In this document: piece by piece, positions 12,301 to 23,700 of the stretch
Position numbering within the stretch: position 1 is the stretch's first letter
Layout of the letters: the number at the start of each line of letters is the position of its first letter
From: Asterochloris sp. CNOR1
Lineage: Eukaryota; Chlorophyta; Trebouxiophyceae; Trebouxiales; Trebouxiaceae
Assembly (NCBI GenBank): GCA_963969365.1
Contig: OZ017751.1
Location: forward strand, 682,001-746,000
Direction of reading: 5' to 3'
Length of the DNA: 64,000 nucleotides
Position numbers and translations under genes: made by a program
Notes under the pieces: model-generated
What the model saw: the letters and a program-made list of their open reading frames with translations, nothing else
What the model was told of the DNA's origin: nothing
Database searches by the model: none

Positions 12301-15300
12301 GTGGCCTTCATGGTCTTGTAGGAGGGCAGACTGCCTGCTGAAGGCATCAGATCACGCTCTGATCAACTGCAGTGAGTGACTCAGCAAGCAGCTCTGGCCA
12401 AATCTGCTGCGCTTGAGTTGTGGCTGCAGTCTTGCAGGCTTGCAGGGGCCAGGGCATAACAAGCTGAGAAGGCATTGATCCAGTGTCCCATTGGTTCCAC
12501 GCACCAGGCAGCAAGGTGTTGACGGAGTCCTTGGAAGCATCCACCACTTTCTTTCTGCAGGGCTTGGAGCCTCAGCTGGGGGAGGTTGTGAAGTCATTGA
12601 AGCAGGCTTGGGGTGTGGAGTACATCTATGCCTGGCACGGGCTGCCAGCCTACTGGGCGGGCGTGGCTGTGGGTGAGTCATACCACTGCTGCCAGGCTGC
12701 GGCCTCTGCTTCGCTTCTCGCACTTGCAAGCCTAGGTCTCCATCGTGCAACACTGTCAGTGCCACACATCCCTGCTCAATCAGCTTAGCATTCTGGGCCT
12801 TGAGGGCCCCCTGTGTGCCTCAACATGCTGGACCTGCGCTGTGTGCTGCTGCTGGTACACTGCAGCAAAGGAGGGCAGCTGACTGGCAACAGATTCAGCT
12901 GGAGCCTGGCACTTGGCCAGACTCACGCCAGCGAGACAGCTGGTGGGTGTGCACGTGCTGTGGAGCCAACGGTGGCCAGGCATGACTGACATGACTTCAC
13001 AGCTGTCACATCGTGCACATGGCGTGCAGGCGCTGAGGAGCCGGCGGTGGCCAAGTATGAGGCGCGCATCATGTACGCCACCCCCACGCCCGGCCTGGCG
13101 GAGGTGGAGCCCAGCACGCTGTACAACCCCTCGGTGGTCAGCGGGGTGGGGGTGGTGCAGGACCCGGCAGAGCTGTATGGGGACATGCACAAGTACCTGG
13201 CTGCTGAGGGTGAGGGGGCACCATGCACCCGTCTCTGGCACCACTTGTGCAATCTGGGCAATCTGTGCTGCATCGAACTTGGCGCTTGGTGCCTGCGAGC
13301 GCACTGTGGCAGTTGCATGTGTGCCTGCACCAATGCCTGGCAGCCAGTTGAGTCCTGCAGGCGCCATCAGAGGTGGCGGCTCTGCAGGGACAGGGTCGAC
13401 TCTGCACCCACAACTTATCACATCAGGAGCTGCCGACGTCGTCTTTACCTGCAGCACCTGCTGTCTGCACGGCAGTCTCAGGATGAAAGTGGCTCCTGTC
13501 TGGCCTCGTTCACCCGCCTGCTCAATCTTTTGCCCACTTGATCTTGCAGGGTTCCCGGGATGTGTCAGTTGATGGTCATGCTGGGGTGGGCCTGGCATTC
13601 ACAGCCATGCGTGGCGGCTCTTGCAAGGCGCTCACTACGCGCCTGCTCCAGTTATGCCACTGCAGGCGTCACAGGCATTAAGATGCACTGTCGGGTGAAA
13701 GGGGCGGGCCTGGCTTGCAGAGCTTTGATACTCACCTTCACGCTGCCCCACTCACCCTGTTGCTCCCTCCTGCAGGGTCAACAAGGCGACAGAGCAGCTT
13801 GCCCGACAGTGTGGGCCGCACCCACCCGCTCAGCCCCTCCCACATTTGCTCATCCTCTGATTTGCTCCTTCAGGTGTCACAGGCGTGAAGGTGGACTGCC
13901 AGGCAGGGGTAGGCCTCATTGGAAGTGTCATGGGCGGCGGCTCTCACATTGCGGGGCAGTACCATGCAGCCCTGGAGGCCTCTGTGGCCACCCACTTTGG
14001 AGGCAACCACTGCATCAACTGCATGTGCCACTCGACAGAGAACCTTTACAGGTGAGGAGCCATATGCCACTGGCAGATGCAACCGCCCCCCTGCAGGGCA
14101 GTTGGTTCAGCAGAGCATCTCTTGCTTGTGGGGTTTGACAAGGGAGACATAGACAGCAACCCATTCAGCAGAACTCAACTGCTGATTGAGGCATTGCAAG
14201 ACTGTACTAGTCGGAAACTGGTGAGCTGGGGAGCCTGCTGAAAGGGTCACTAGTGGTGTACAGCACTCAATTCGCAGAAAGGGGTCCTAGGGAAGGCTTG
14301 GGCACTTGAGCAGGTGCGCTGTGCTGCCTGCCACTGCAGCAGCCACGGCATCAAGCTGTGGATCAAAGAGGCCCTTGCCTGCTGCCTGCAGGCTTGCGCA
14401 CACAGCCACTGTGAGGCTGCCTGCCTTGCTGCAAACTGCATTGCCGTGACTACAAGCGCATGGCTGTTGCACGACTTGTGAATACAATGCCTGCAGCTGC
14501 CAACAGAGCTGCAGAAGAGGGACCGCTTTCACCCAACCTTATTGCTTGCAGGTTTGCCAACACGGCCATCGCACGAGCCTCTGACGACTTCTACCCCCGA
14601 GACCCAGCCTCCAGCCAGCCCCACATTGCTGCCTGTGCCTTCAATTCCCTGTTCATGGGCGCTCTGGTGCAGACAGACTGGGACATGTTCCACAGGTAGG
14701 GAAGCAGGCACGCTGGAGAGCCTTACTGTTGCTGACAGACTCTATGGAGTCACCTGTTATGCTGCATTGCCCCGCCCCTGTATGTGCCTCAATGGTCTTC
14801 GTGGCAGTTGCCCAGATCATCAATGCTTGCCACTTCTTCACCCTCTGCCCACTTTTGCAGGTTGTCATGCATGCCTGACTGCAAGCTGCATGTGCCGCTG
14901 ACCCCTCCTTGGCCCTGCAGCAAGCAATGGACAGCGGCAATGCATGTAACTGCCTGCTGACACACCCACTGCCCCTGATCCCACTCTGGCCTGCAGCAAG
15001 CACTGGGCGGCAGAGATGCATGCAGCAGCTCGTGCCATAAGCGGCGGCAGCGTGTATGTGTCGGACTTCCCAGGCATCCACGACTATGACATCCTGCGGC
15101 AGTTGGTGCTGCCAGATGGGACCATTCTGCGGGGCCTGCTGCCCGGCCGGCCCACCCGCAGCTGCCTGTTCAGCGATGTGCTGCGCGACAACCAGAGCCT
15201 GCTCACGGTGAAGGCTCTGTGCTGGTGCTGTTTTGCCGCTGTGCTGGTGTGATTGTGGAGTTGGAATGTGATTCGGAGGCCCTGTGCAGTGCTGGTGGGA

Positions 15301-17854
15301 CCATGTGGAGGTAGACTGCCAATGGCTGATGTTCTGACGGCATGTTGCTCATTTTGCTGCTTTGCTGGGCATTCTGTTGAGGGTCGGGTGTCCCTTTGGT
15401 GCCTTTGATGAAGACGTCCTTGCTGTTGCTGTCTTGCCGCTGCGCTGGTGGGAGCTCAGTGTTGCTACCTTCAGTGCTCTGCAGCACCAACAGGTTTAAG
15501 GTGCTTACTGCTGCCTCGAAGACTAACTGAGCCTGGCACATGGTTAGGCTCTCGGCAGCGCACTGGCAGGGCAGCTTTCTGAACTGTTAAGAGCAGATCA
15601 GCGCTTCGTGTGCCCGTCTGCACAAATGTGGTGCCAACTCGTGACGTCTGCGGCTGAGCAGCATCGGGCCAGCCCCAGAACAGGTCGCACCACCCTTCAC
15701 TGGGATGTTCATGTTGTTCCTTCAGCTCTCTGCACAGTCATCAGCAGATCAGAGCTTCATGTGCCTACCTGCAGGTGTCCACTGCCAACCCCGGCCCGGC
15801 TTCTGACTGGCACACGGCGTTCGCCCAATTTCACAGCCGTCACTCTGCACCTGCCTGCATGCAGCTCTGTGCACCGCCAACCCCTGTCCGCCAGGCCAAG
15901 CACCACATCTCACCTGGCGAGAGCAGGTTGCACACATCTCACATTGTGCTGACTTTGCCTGCCTGCAGGTGTCAAACGCCAAAGCCTGTTCCGGCTTTTG
16001 GCCGACCAGCTCGCTGCACTCGTCTGAGTGCATATCGTGCACATCTCACTCAATGCTGACTGCACCTGCCTGCAGGTGTGGAACGCAAACCCCTGGACGG
16101 GCGTGGTGGCTGCCTTCAACCTGCAGGGCGCCTCCTGGTCCCGCAGGCGGCGGCAGTTCATCATCCATGACTCATCCCCGCCTGTCCTCACCACCCGCGT
16201 CTGCCCAGCAGACGTGGACGTCTTCAGGGACCTGGCTCTGCAGGTCAGCCCTGCCACGTGACAGTCACGCCTGACCCTCTGTTTGCTGGCCAGCCCCGGC
16301 TTGGGACAGCCAAAACCCATCTTCCAGGTCGCTTGGCACAGCCCAAGGCTGAGCCTTGCGGCCCTGCCCAACCTGCCTGCACATCTCTGCGCTGCCTCAT
16401 CCAGGCTTTTATCCTGGCTGGTAGCTCAACCCAGAGTCTCCCAAGGTGTGGCAATGAGCTTGAGATGGGGCAAGACTGAGCCTGAGCCTTGGCAGGCAGC
16501 CAAGTATGCCTGCAGAGTCGGACCGCCCTGTAGTCAGCAGATGCTGAAGGCAGCCAGTGGATGCTGCAGGGTGCGGACCCCAGCAGAGCGCAGGCTGCAA
16601 CCAGAGGAGACCGGGCACTGCCCCAGCAGAAGTTTGTGGGCTGGTGTAACCGCGAACAAATGCTGCGGCGCCTGGACATTGATGAGAGCATGCCAGTCAC
16701 GCTGGCAGGTGGGTGGCAGATGCAGAACCAAAGGCTTGTGCCTCTGTTTGGCCTTTTCTGGAGCAACATGACTGCGCTGCATCATGAGCAGACAGCCAGG
16801 TTTCGAGGCATTGGAGTCATGGCAGTGGCCAAGGTTCTGCAAATCTGCGTAGCCTGCACCAAAATGCTCGTCCGGTGGCACTTCTGTCTGCTGCATGTCC
16901 TTCACTGGTCTCCAGGATTGCTGAGTGTGCTGGTCTGCCTGCCTGCAGGTGGGCAGGCCGCGATGGTGACCTTTGCACCCCTCATGGAGCAGGACAACAT
17001 CCAGTTTGCTGCTCTCGGGCTCAGGAACATGCTGAATGGCGGCGGCGCCATCCTGGCGTGTAGTGGTCTGCGCAGTGCTGCGGTGAGTCCCGCCTCTGGT
17101 CCTTAGCCAGCCAGAGCTGCCTGCCCACTCATGGCAGTTTTCTGTGTGCAGGGGCGCTGCCCCACAGGGTTTGCTTTGGGGTTGCCCACAGGGTCTGCTT
17201 TGGGATTTACGGCTGGTCATCATTGATAGCAGACTGCAGCGCCTCCAACTGAAGTCATTGGCGGCTTAAGGTACTTTTCACAGATCTGCACAAGGGCTGA
17301 AGCATGCAGCCACCTGCCTGGACCAGGGCTTGGCCATACAGACGCAAACAAGGCCAACTGCAACGGCTGACAGGGTGCCATGTCACAGGCCTGCAGCTGC
17401 TGAGTGGTGGGCTGAAGCATGCCTCTGAGGCTCACAGGGTCCTCAGATGAATACTCTGCACTTGCTGAGTCGTGGGCCAAAAACCTGCCATGTGACCGCG
17501 CTCCCAGAGTTCCCCACTTGCCTGCAGAAGCTGCGTGATGAGCAGGCCATCGCGCCGCTACCCCAGGGCTTTGGCTGGTGGGGGCGGGAGCAGTACCACC
17601 AGCCAGCCCAGCAGGCCTCGAGCAGCAACAGCAGCGCTGCAAACGGCGCTGGCGGCACCCGGCAGGGGCAGGTCGGCTGCAGCCTAGCAGTCAAGGGGGC
17701 AGGAGCTCTGGTCATGTACAGCAGCAGGGCGCCTGCTGCTGTCTATGTGGACAGCCAGGCTGCGCCGTTCCAGTATGACCCTGTGCAGGGAAAGCTGGAG
17801 GTCCGATTGGAGGCGCGGCCGCAGCTGCACCACTCCGTGCTTGTGGAGTTATGA
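329..17854 (+). CDS. RFS: raffinose synthase / SIP-type GH36 glycosyl hydrolase family protein, 20 exons
   Basis: Family members transfer galactose from galactinol to sucrose or cleave alpha-galactosides, normally in cytosol or plastid. Exons: 329-628, 954-1144, 6329-6397, 6563-6747, 8099-8338, 8811-8925, 9271-9536, 9763-9914, 10386-10579, 11270-11422, 11963-12077, 12561-12672, 13030-13209, 13874-14051, 14552-14695, 14997-15207, 16076-16243, 16570-16708, 16949-17082, 17528-17854; every junction is in phase (about 1190 aa). Family marks in order: [12 protein letters not shown] (exon 2), LESGD (exon 3), [13 protein letters not shown] (exon 4), LIIDDGWQ (about residues 267-274), [12 protein letters not shown] (exon 12), KVDCQ with the likely nucleophile Asp (about 765), [10 protein letters not shown] with the acid/base region (about 828), DWDMF (exon 15). 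Plant members have about 750-850 residues; the excess is an insertion at about residues 300-630. Which reaction is catalysed cannot be told from sequence. Intron 2 holds MAD1 on the other strand. Confidence 0.93.
1241..1245 (-). terminator. candidate TGTAA polyadenylation signal for MAD1
   Basis: TTACA on the plus strand reads TGTAA on the minus strand. TGTAA is the usual green-algal polyadenylation signal. It lies about 190 bp past the MAD1 stop and about 100 bp inside the RFS donor at 1145. A five-base motif is weak evidence alone. Confidence 0.35.
1434..6028 (-). CDS. MAD1: spindle assembly checkpoint protein MAD1, nested in RFS intron 2
   Basis: MAD1 recruits MAD2 to unattached kinetochores. 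Exons in transcription order: 6028-5519, 5215-5075, 4923-4757, 4567-4415, 4224-4080, 3809-3689, 3476-3279, 3056-2818, 2551-2294, 2033-1729, 1503-1434; all phases agree, giving about 768 aa against roughly 720 in human and Arabidopsis. Most of the protein is coiled coil rich in Q, E, A and L. Family-specific marks lie at the C-terminus: [14 protein letters not shown] (exon 9, compare TKVLHMSLNPTSVA in human), then the RWD-like tail with [20 protein letters not shown] (exon 10) and [16 protein letters not shown] before the stop (exon 11). The intron after exon 5 has a GC donor (GCATGT). A TGTAA polyadenylation-type signal lies about 190 bp past the stop, still inside the RFS intron. The start is an ATG 300 bp from RFS exon 3. 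Confidence 0.9.
6745..6903 (+). repeat. three tandem ~52-bp copies of the RFS exon 4 end with its donor site
   Basis: The true junction (GAG then GTGAGG at 6748) is followed by two further copies in which GAG-GTGAGG recurs at 6801 and 6853. Each is followed by a nearly identical stretch beginning TGGCAGTGGCCCTCTCATG. The copies differ at few positions, so the array is fairly young. Each copy is a potential alternative donor. Confidence 0.85.
6990..7385 (+). repeat. decayed copies of the [13 protein letters not shown] part of RFS exon 4
   Basis: Segments near 7005-7055, 7186-7230 and 7352-7382 resemble the exon 4 stretch at 6700-6750 (GGCTGGTGCAC, AGCAAGGTCTCAGC). They are broken by changes that close the frame. 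Spacing is about 160-190 bp. They lie in the intron and are not needed in the gene model. Confidence 0.65.
7585..8098 (+). repeat. decayed acceptor-side copies of RFS exon 5
   Basis: Near 7588-7650, 7803-7850 and 7885-7940 the sequence resembles the start of exon 5 at 8099 (CCTGCAG acceptor, then codons for [14 protein letters not shown]). The forms read roughly [25 protein letters not shown] and [14 protein letters not shown]. The exon that splices in phase and continues into LIIDDGWQ is the last one. Confidence 0.75.
10200..10385 (+). repeat. two decayed acceptor-side copies of RFS exon 9
   Basis: ACCTGCAG followed by a sequence like exon 9 occurs at 10214 and 10303; the real exon starts at 10386. 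Steps are 89 and 83 bp. The second copy shares GCGCGCTCCAAGCG and CCCCAGAAGTACCC with the real exon, and the first is more eroded. Confidence 0.85.
13546..13725 (+). repeat. two decayed copies of RFS exon 14 (nucleophile exon)
   Basis: Near 13552-13625 and 13668-13720 are stretches matching the start of exon 14 at 13874 (GTCACAGGCGTGAAGGTGGA), each after a CAG acceptor-like site. One copy keeps GGGGTGGGCCTGGCATTC against the exon's GGGGTAGGCCTCATTGG. Confidence 0.7.
14860..14996 (+). repeat. decayed acceptor-side copy of RFS exon 16
   Basis: CCTGCAGCAAGCAATGGACAG near 14916 parallels the true junction CCTGCAGCAAGCACTGGGCGG at 14990-15010, followed in both by GGCA(GA)ATGCATG. A more eroded copy may lie near 14860. 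Confidence 0.7.
15600..16075 (+). repeat. four decayed acceptor-side copies of RFS exon 17
   Basis: Copies near 15610-15645, 15768-15815, 15855-15900 and 15962-16010 resemble the start of exon 17 (CCTGCCTGCAG then GTGTGGAACGCAAACCCC at 16076). The closest reads GTGTCAAACGCCAAAGCC and the next GTGTCCACTGCCAACCCC. The spacing is near 90-110 bp. Confidence 0.75.
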
Positions 17855-18160
17855 GGCACGCAATGACTGCTGCCCTGGTGCCGGCTGTGGAGGGTCTGCG
17901 CCAGAGGCGCTTGTTTTCCCCCTGTTGTGCAACTGCAGCCCAATTGCAGTTTGCGCGGCCCTGTCAGAGTCACTGCTGTAATGAGCGCATGAGTGTTGGC
18001 AATCAGACATCCCCTGGTTGACCCCCAATTTTTGATTCAGATACTTCTTCCTGCAGCGTAAGCGGCACTCCCCATGAATATCTGCTGCATTACAAAGGCA
18101 CAATACATGGAAATCACAGCAAAATTGGCAATGCCGCCATCTAAGTCATCATACACCAAT
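17855..18160. terminator. convergent 3' ends of RFS and the GPI-protein gene
   Basis: This 306-bp spacer separates the RFS stop from the stop of the convergent minus-strand gene. TGTAA occurs on the plus strand at 17977-17981, about 120 bp after the RFS stop. It occurs on the minus strand at 18094-18090, about 70 bp after the other stop. Both sit where algal polyadenylation signals are expected, and the transcripts would not overlap in coding sequence. Confidence 0.45.
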
Positions 18161-20458
18161 TCACAGGGTGAAGGAGCTAACAGCTGCAGCAAAGGCCACA
18201 GCCACAGCACCCATCTGGACAATGCTCATCGGCACGACGCTGCTGATTGCGTCAGATGTTTTGGAGTAGGCGCTGGCAGGGCTTGTGGTGCCTGCAGAGG
18301 CAGTCAGCTGTGAGACCGTGCTGCCTGATCTGCCAGTCATCAATCAGGCGCTGGAATCCTACATGAGGACCTGGCACAATGTCTGAGCCTGCACAAATCG
18401 ACTGCAGTGTGCCTATGCTCCTGGTCAGGCGTGCCTTTCAGTCAGGGTTCACAGCAGCGCATTTGCTAGAAGTGAAGGCATTTGCGGAGAGTACATCCTT
18501 CCAGCTGCTGGGCTGGCTGCCCCTGTGCACCAGGGGTGACATATGCATCACCGGGCTCACTTGTAGAGGTCTTTGAGGTGCTGGCCGTTGTGGGAGGGGC
18601 AGTAGTTGCATTGCCAACCAGGACGTAGCTACACGCACAGACGGGCCTGTCAGCTGGAGCATTCGCGGTGGAAGGGTGCACAGAGGCATGTGCTGCCGGT
18701 TGCGTCAAGCCTTTGGGAGGGGCATGGCATGTGCTGGACGCCCTTGCGCCCAGGCACAGTCTGGTTCAGGACCAGACTGTGCTTGGGCGCATGGCAGATG
18801 TGTAGGCTGTCAAACTCAGGGAAGCCGTGCAGTCCCTTGGCAACTGCATGGGAAGTACGATCTGTGGCCGACTCACCCCTGGGCCAGAGGGGCTGGTGCC
18901 AAGGAGTTGCTGCCTTCGCAGTAGGGCAGCAGGCTGGTGTCAGTGCAGAGGGTGCAGTTCTGCAGGGGCTCCAGCCTGATGGCCAGGTTGCAGCTGTAGA
19001 AGATGTTGTTGCAGTATATTTCCACCCAGAGGTCTGCAGCAGAGGGGTACCTGGCTTGGATGCCACGTCATATGGAATGTGGTCAGCACAGTATACAATG
19101 GAGATTGCAGAAGGGCATCAATGATCAGAAGGACAGTCAGCCAGGTTGCATACGCAGTGGATGTTGAGTCGGAAAGTCACCAGACAGCTGCAGCACACAC
19201 CATTTCAGCCACCCTCAATCAAAAAAAGCTCTTACCAGGGATGGGGCAGTAACTATCCAGCCAGATGGTGGTCAGATTGTTGGCATAGTTAGCATACTCG
19301 CTGGTCATGATGTTCACGATGTCAGATGAGATGTCATAGTCCACACAGGCTGCAGCAGCAAGGGAGGCTCTTCACCTCAATGCCTCCAGTGGTGCAGGCT
19401 CATGGTGCTGCACTGGGCTCAAGATAGGCTGCTGTGCCCAAGTGCAGCAACTCAGTGGCTGCTGGGCATCACAAGCACTTTGCTATGGATTGCGAGACTG
19501 TGCCATTGCAGTGCAGCTTGCGGCGCTGACAGGTGGCCCCGTCCCAGTGTGCGCGAGCAGCTCACCAGTCAGGTCTTGGTCTGTCAGGGTGCCAGTCTTG
19601 GCAGGGTTGGCCAGGTGATTGGGGGAGCACTGCCCATTGAAGGGGGGGCCATCAGAGCTGACACAGTACTTGAAAGATGTGCCAGACTCCTGCACAGCAT
19701 GAGGCACGGCACGGGTCCAGGCAGTTGCATTGTACCCAGGATGGTGGCAGCCAGTGCCTGTAGACCGTGCTGCTGCCCACAGCACACGACTGGCATACGT
19801 GCACGTCGCTTGCCCAGCAACTGCGTAGGCTTCACAGACAGCAGCTGCCCACAGGCTGAGTGGAGCCTGCCAAGGCAAACGCTGCAACTTTCCAAGTTTG
19901 ACACCAAACCTTCCACCCCATGCTGAATGCTGTGTGCGACCTGAGCCACTGGCGAGTGGAGAGCCTGGCCTATCAGCTCACCATGGAGTGGATGTGCAGG
20001 TTCTCCAGGATGTTGTAGTAGGGAAGGGGCTGCCTGTAGGTCTGTCCGGCGGACAGGCTCAAGCTGGAGCAGGAGTCCACGAACATATTATCGAGCCTGT
20101 TTTGCAGGCAAGCAAAGCACTTGTCAGAGGAGCAGTTGGCAGCGGCAGGCTGATGGGGCTACGGGCATTGCCCTCAGCGGCCAGGGCTGCACTTGCTGCA
20201 GGGCTGACATGGCATGGCTGGATGGCAGGCTGCTCAGGGCTGCACAACACTGCAGCGGCTGCCTCATTGGCGCAAGGAGTGCTGCACTGCTGGTGCTGGA
20301 ACCCTGTGCAGCACTTACGGGCTCCATTGTGTGCAGCTGTTTGGGCAAATCAGGGGCTGCGTCCCGTCGGCTGTGCCGCAGTTCAGGGTGCACTGATCAG
20401 TCAGCGCTGCAGCGCCTCCCAAGAACAGCAGGCCAGCCACCAGAGCAGTGTACTGCAT
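18161..20458 (-). CDS. secreted Cys-rich, probably GPI-anchored surface protein (family unknown)
   Basis: Exons: 20458-20319, 20096-19982, 19866-19566, 19349-19236, 19033-18877, 18646-18561, 18324-18161; all phases fit and the product is 358 aa. The N-terminus is a clear signal peptide (MQYTALVAGLLFLGG, then AAA). The middle is Cys-rich, with several Asn-X-Ser/Thr sites (NATAW, NLTTIW, NCTLC). Before the C-terminus is a Ser/Thr/Ala-rich stalk (PPTTASTSKTSTS). The protein ends in a hydrophobic stretch (IVQMGAVAVAFAAAV, then SSFTL), as in GPI-anchored proteins. I do not recognise the family; an extracellular matrix or cell-surface role is inferred only from this architecture. Confidence 0.75.
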
Positions 20459-20796
20459 GGTGACACCTGACAGCTGGCGAGCCCTGTAGCGCAGTAGTGG
20501 CGAGTGAGGCCTGTGGTGGCAGCCTGCGGTCTGGGTGCGGCCGCTCGCAGACTCCTCAAATGAACGCATGGGTGGCATGCAGACTCCTCTTTCACATCCA
20601 GCAGCTCACCAGGCAATTCAGGCACCGCGAACCTGTCTGTTTCAGGCCTCCTAACACCGGAACTGCGCAAATGGCGTTCTAACCCTAAAATCTGCCATTA
20701 TGATGGTCAACAATAGACTTGGAGCAATGGTGCTTGCTGGCCGGCATGTATGCTTGAATTTGATGCAAAGAGCAAAGGAACCCTTGAACTGCACTC
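20459..20796. other. spacer between the GPI-protein gene and the coiled-coil gene
   Basis: A 338-bp gap upstream of the GPI-protein start and downstream of the coiled-coil gene stop, so it should hold the promoter of the former. No coding exon or clear motif was found. Confidence 0.4.
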
Positions 20797-23700
20797 TCAA
20801 GGGTTGCTGTCAACATTCTCGCTTGCTGCATGTGCGCGAGTGGCAGTCCCAATGCTTGTGCCCCTGGGCTTGCGCAGGGACCTCCGCACCCCATTGGGAC
20901 ACTGTGTGCTAAGCGGCGACCTTGGGGGCCAGGCAGCGCTGCCAGGGACGGGGACTGTTTGCTGCCGGCAGGGGCTGCTGGAGAGATGTGCTTTTGCTGA
21001 TTTGCGCTGAGGGCTGGACATGCCTGGCGACACTGGCATGGAGGGCCCTGCAGCATCAGAGTCAGCATTGGGGTCAAGCATAGCATGCAAACTCAGTAGG
21101 CCTGCAGCATCACAGCCAGGGCTGGGGCAAGCTGGCGGTTCTGGTACAGAGACACTGATGCATGTTGTAAGGTGCCTGCCTGTCACAATGGCGAAAGTCG
21201 TGCAAAGGACTGGAGGCAATGGTGAGCCCTGCCCCTCCCAGACTTCAGAGGAGATGCCCTGCAGACACCAGTCACATTGACAAGGCTTGCGCCGTGCCTG
21301 TTTGTCCACTGTGAAGGTCCCATGCTGACACATAAACAAGTTCACCCCGAACAGCCAGCAGGGGCTCCTCACGGTCTTCCATAAGGGAGCTGCCACCTTG
21401 AACTGGTGCACAGACAGTGAGCATAGCTTGGTGGCAAGCACGTGCCCTTGCCAACCCCAGTCCTCTGTGAGGCTGCCCTGCAGCTGAGATGCTGCCAGTC
21501 AGCAGTTGGTGTTCCTTGTAAGGCTGCTCCGCACAGACGTGGTCACGAGCAGCTCAGGAAATGGAACATGAAATGGAGGCAGCAGCCCTCACCCTGCCCC
21601 TCCCAGTCCTCTGTGAGGCTGCCACGTGCCAACTGCTCCAACGTAGACAACTGCCGCCCGACGCAACCCACCCCTGGATGCCTCTGGCGCTGAGGTACAC
21701 CGCCAATGGGCTGCAGCAGGCTGGCAATGGCCTGCTGCGCCACATGCCCCTCCCCCTGGTCTGCAAGAGCTGCAGGCTTGCCAGCTCTACTGCTGCTGTT
21801 GCCAGTGCACACAGCTGCTGTCTCGCCACTCCCCCTCTTGGGATGCTGCCTGGCAGGAGCAGAGGCAGGGCGGCCCTGTGACTGCTGCCGAAGCACTGAG
21901 CTGCCAGAGACGCACCCCTGGCCTGCTGGGTGCCCTGCCCGCTCAGCCTCTGCTTCTGCTGCTTCTTCATAAGCTGGTGCATGCTCGTCCCACCTGTCCT
22001 GGTGGTCTGCACAGCTGAGGCGTGGCCCTGAGGCCGGCAGGTGGGGCCGGCCCTGCACCATCAGGCAGGACAGTTCAAAGCTCAGCCGCATGCTGGGCAG
22101 CACAACTGCCGCCTGAACAGGCTGGGCATGATCTGCATGCCTCTGAACGGCTCATGACGCCGCTGCGCTAAGCGTAAATTTCAGTGTAATGAATCCTGAT
22201 GGGCAAGGGCTGTATACCCAAGCTGAATAACTTGGATAAGTGAGTGCCATCAGCTTGCCGACAGGTGACACGGTCAAGCCGCACCTGACGCTGCACGGCA
22301 GCCACAGCAGCCCCAGCTGCTTCATCTTGGCTCAATGGGTACCCCGTGGCTGCATTAAACAGGTCTGCCTCGTCAGCAGTGCTGCCTGCGGCGTCCGAGT
22401 GCTGCAGCAGCCACTCCACATCTGCGCGCTCATAGGGATGCAGGCCATGCAGATGCTCAGATGGCAGCTGGGCAGCATTCAGGCGGGCCTCGTTCCGTGC
22501 CCCTGCGGCCTGCACACATCATTGGAGTCATGCTTTTTGAGGTGGAGACACGACTTTGAGTTTCTTCGAGACTGGCCCAAGCAGGGGCTGTTGGTGCCAC
22601 GCACAAGCAGAGCCATTCTGCACAAAGAGCGTTGCCAAGCAACAGGGTTGTGCATCCACAGTGCCTCTCAAGGCGGCCGTCAGCTGGCACACCTGCCAAC
22701 GTGGCTGCCGATGCCTTTCAGAGGCAGGAAGATCCCCAGGCGGCCTGTCTGACTGCCCCTGCGGATTCTGGGCCAGGTGCACTGGAGCCTGCTCTCTGTC
22801 AACAGGCCACTGCCTCCAACCTGCTATCGGAGATGCTTGCTGCACAGCCAAGCGGGTGCTGCTCTGAGCATCACATGCTGGGCCTGCAACAGGGCGTGGC
22901 AGAGCGCTGTTGCTGGCCTGGCCGCTCATTGATGCCCCTTGGAGCCCTGCTCGTCTGTCAGGGGTGACCCCCTCTGGGCTCAGCAGAAGGGCCTGCCGCT
23001 GCTGCTGAGAATGCGCAAGATTGCTCTGCCCTGCGGGATGCTCTGGGGAGCAGATCTGGCCAGGCAGCTGCCGCCCACCAGCAGAAGACGCTGCAAAGTG
23101 GGTCCTGCGAGGCGAGCGCCGGTGCAGGCGCAGCTGTGGGAGTCGTTGCAGGCGTGCGTTCTGCTGCAGAGCCTCCTGCACAGCCGGTGGGGGCTGTGCA
23201 TCAGGAGTCATGGTTGGCAGCCACATTGAGTGCTTTGCAGGCCGCTGAGGGGACAGGTCCTGCAGCTCAAGAGGCTGTGGTGGCTGGCGCTGGGGGCCCG
23301 GGTGCTGCTGCGGCGGCCGCCCCAGGGCCTTCTCTGCCAGGGCCAAATGCCACTGCCATCCTGGGATGTGCAGTGGACACCTGCCCTCCCGGCTGCCTGC
23401 AGCAGGACAGCCCCGCGTCGACAGTGCCACAAGTGTACCAGGTGATACCAGATGAGCCAAAGCTAGATACCCAGGGCGTCATGCATTTCAGTGGCGTGCG
23501 GGCTGCTAGCCTTCCTTACACGCTGTGGGTGAGGTAGGCTACAAAAAGAGACATATTCCATGGCGCTTCTGCGAGGCTGTCCCATGACTACACAGGCCCA
23601 GAGAGTGTGATGTCACCTGCTCTTGCTGGTCGGGCTGGGGATGCAGAGCGAGCCCGACCTCTGCGGGGGAGGTGCGCTCCCCCACTGCTGGGTGCCCCTG

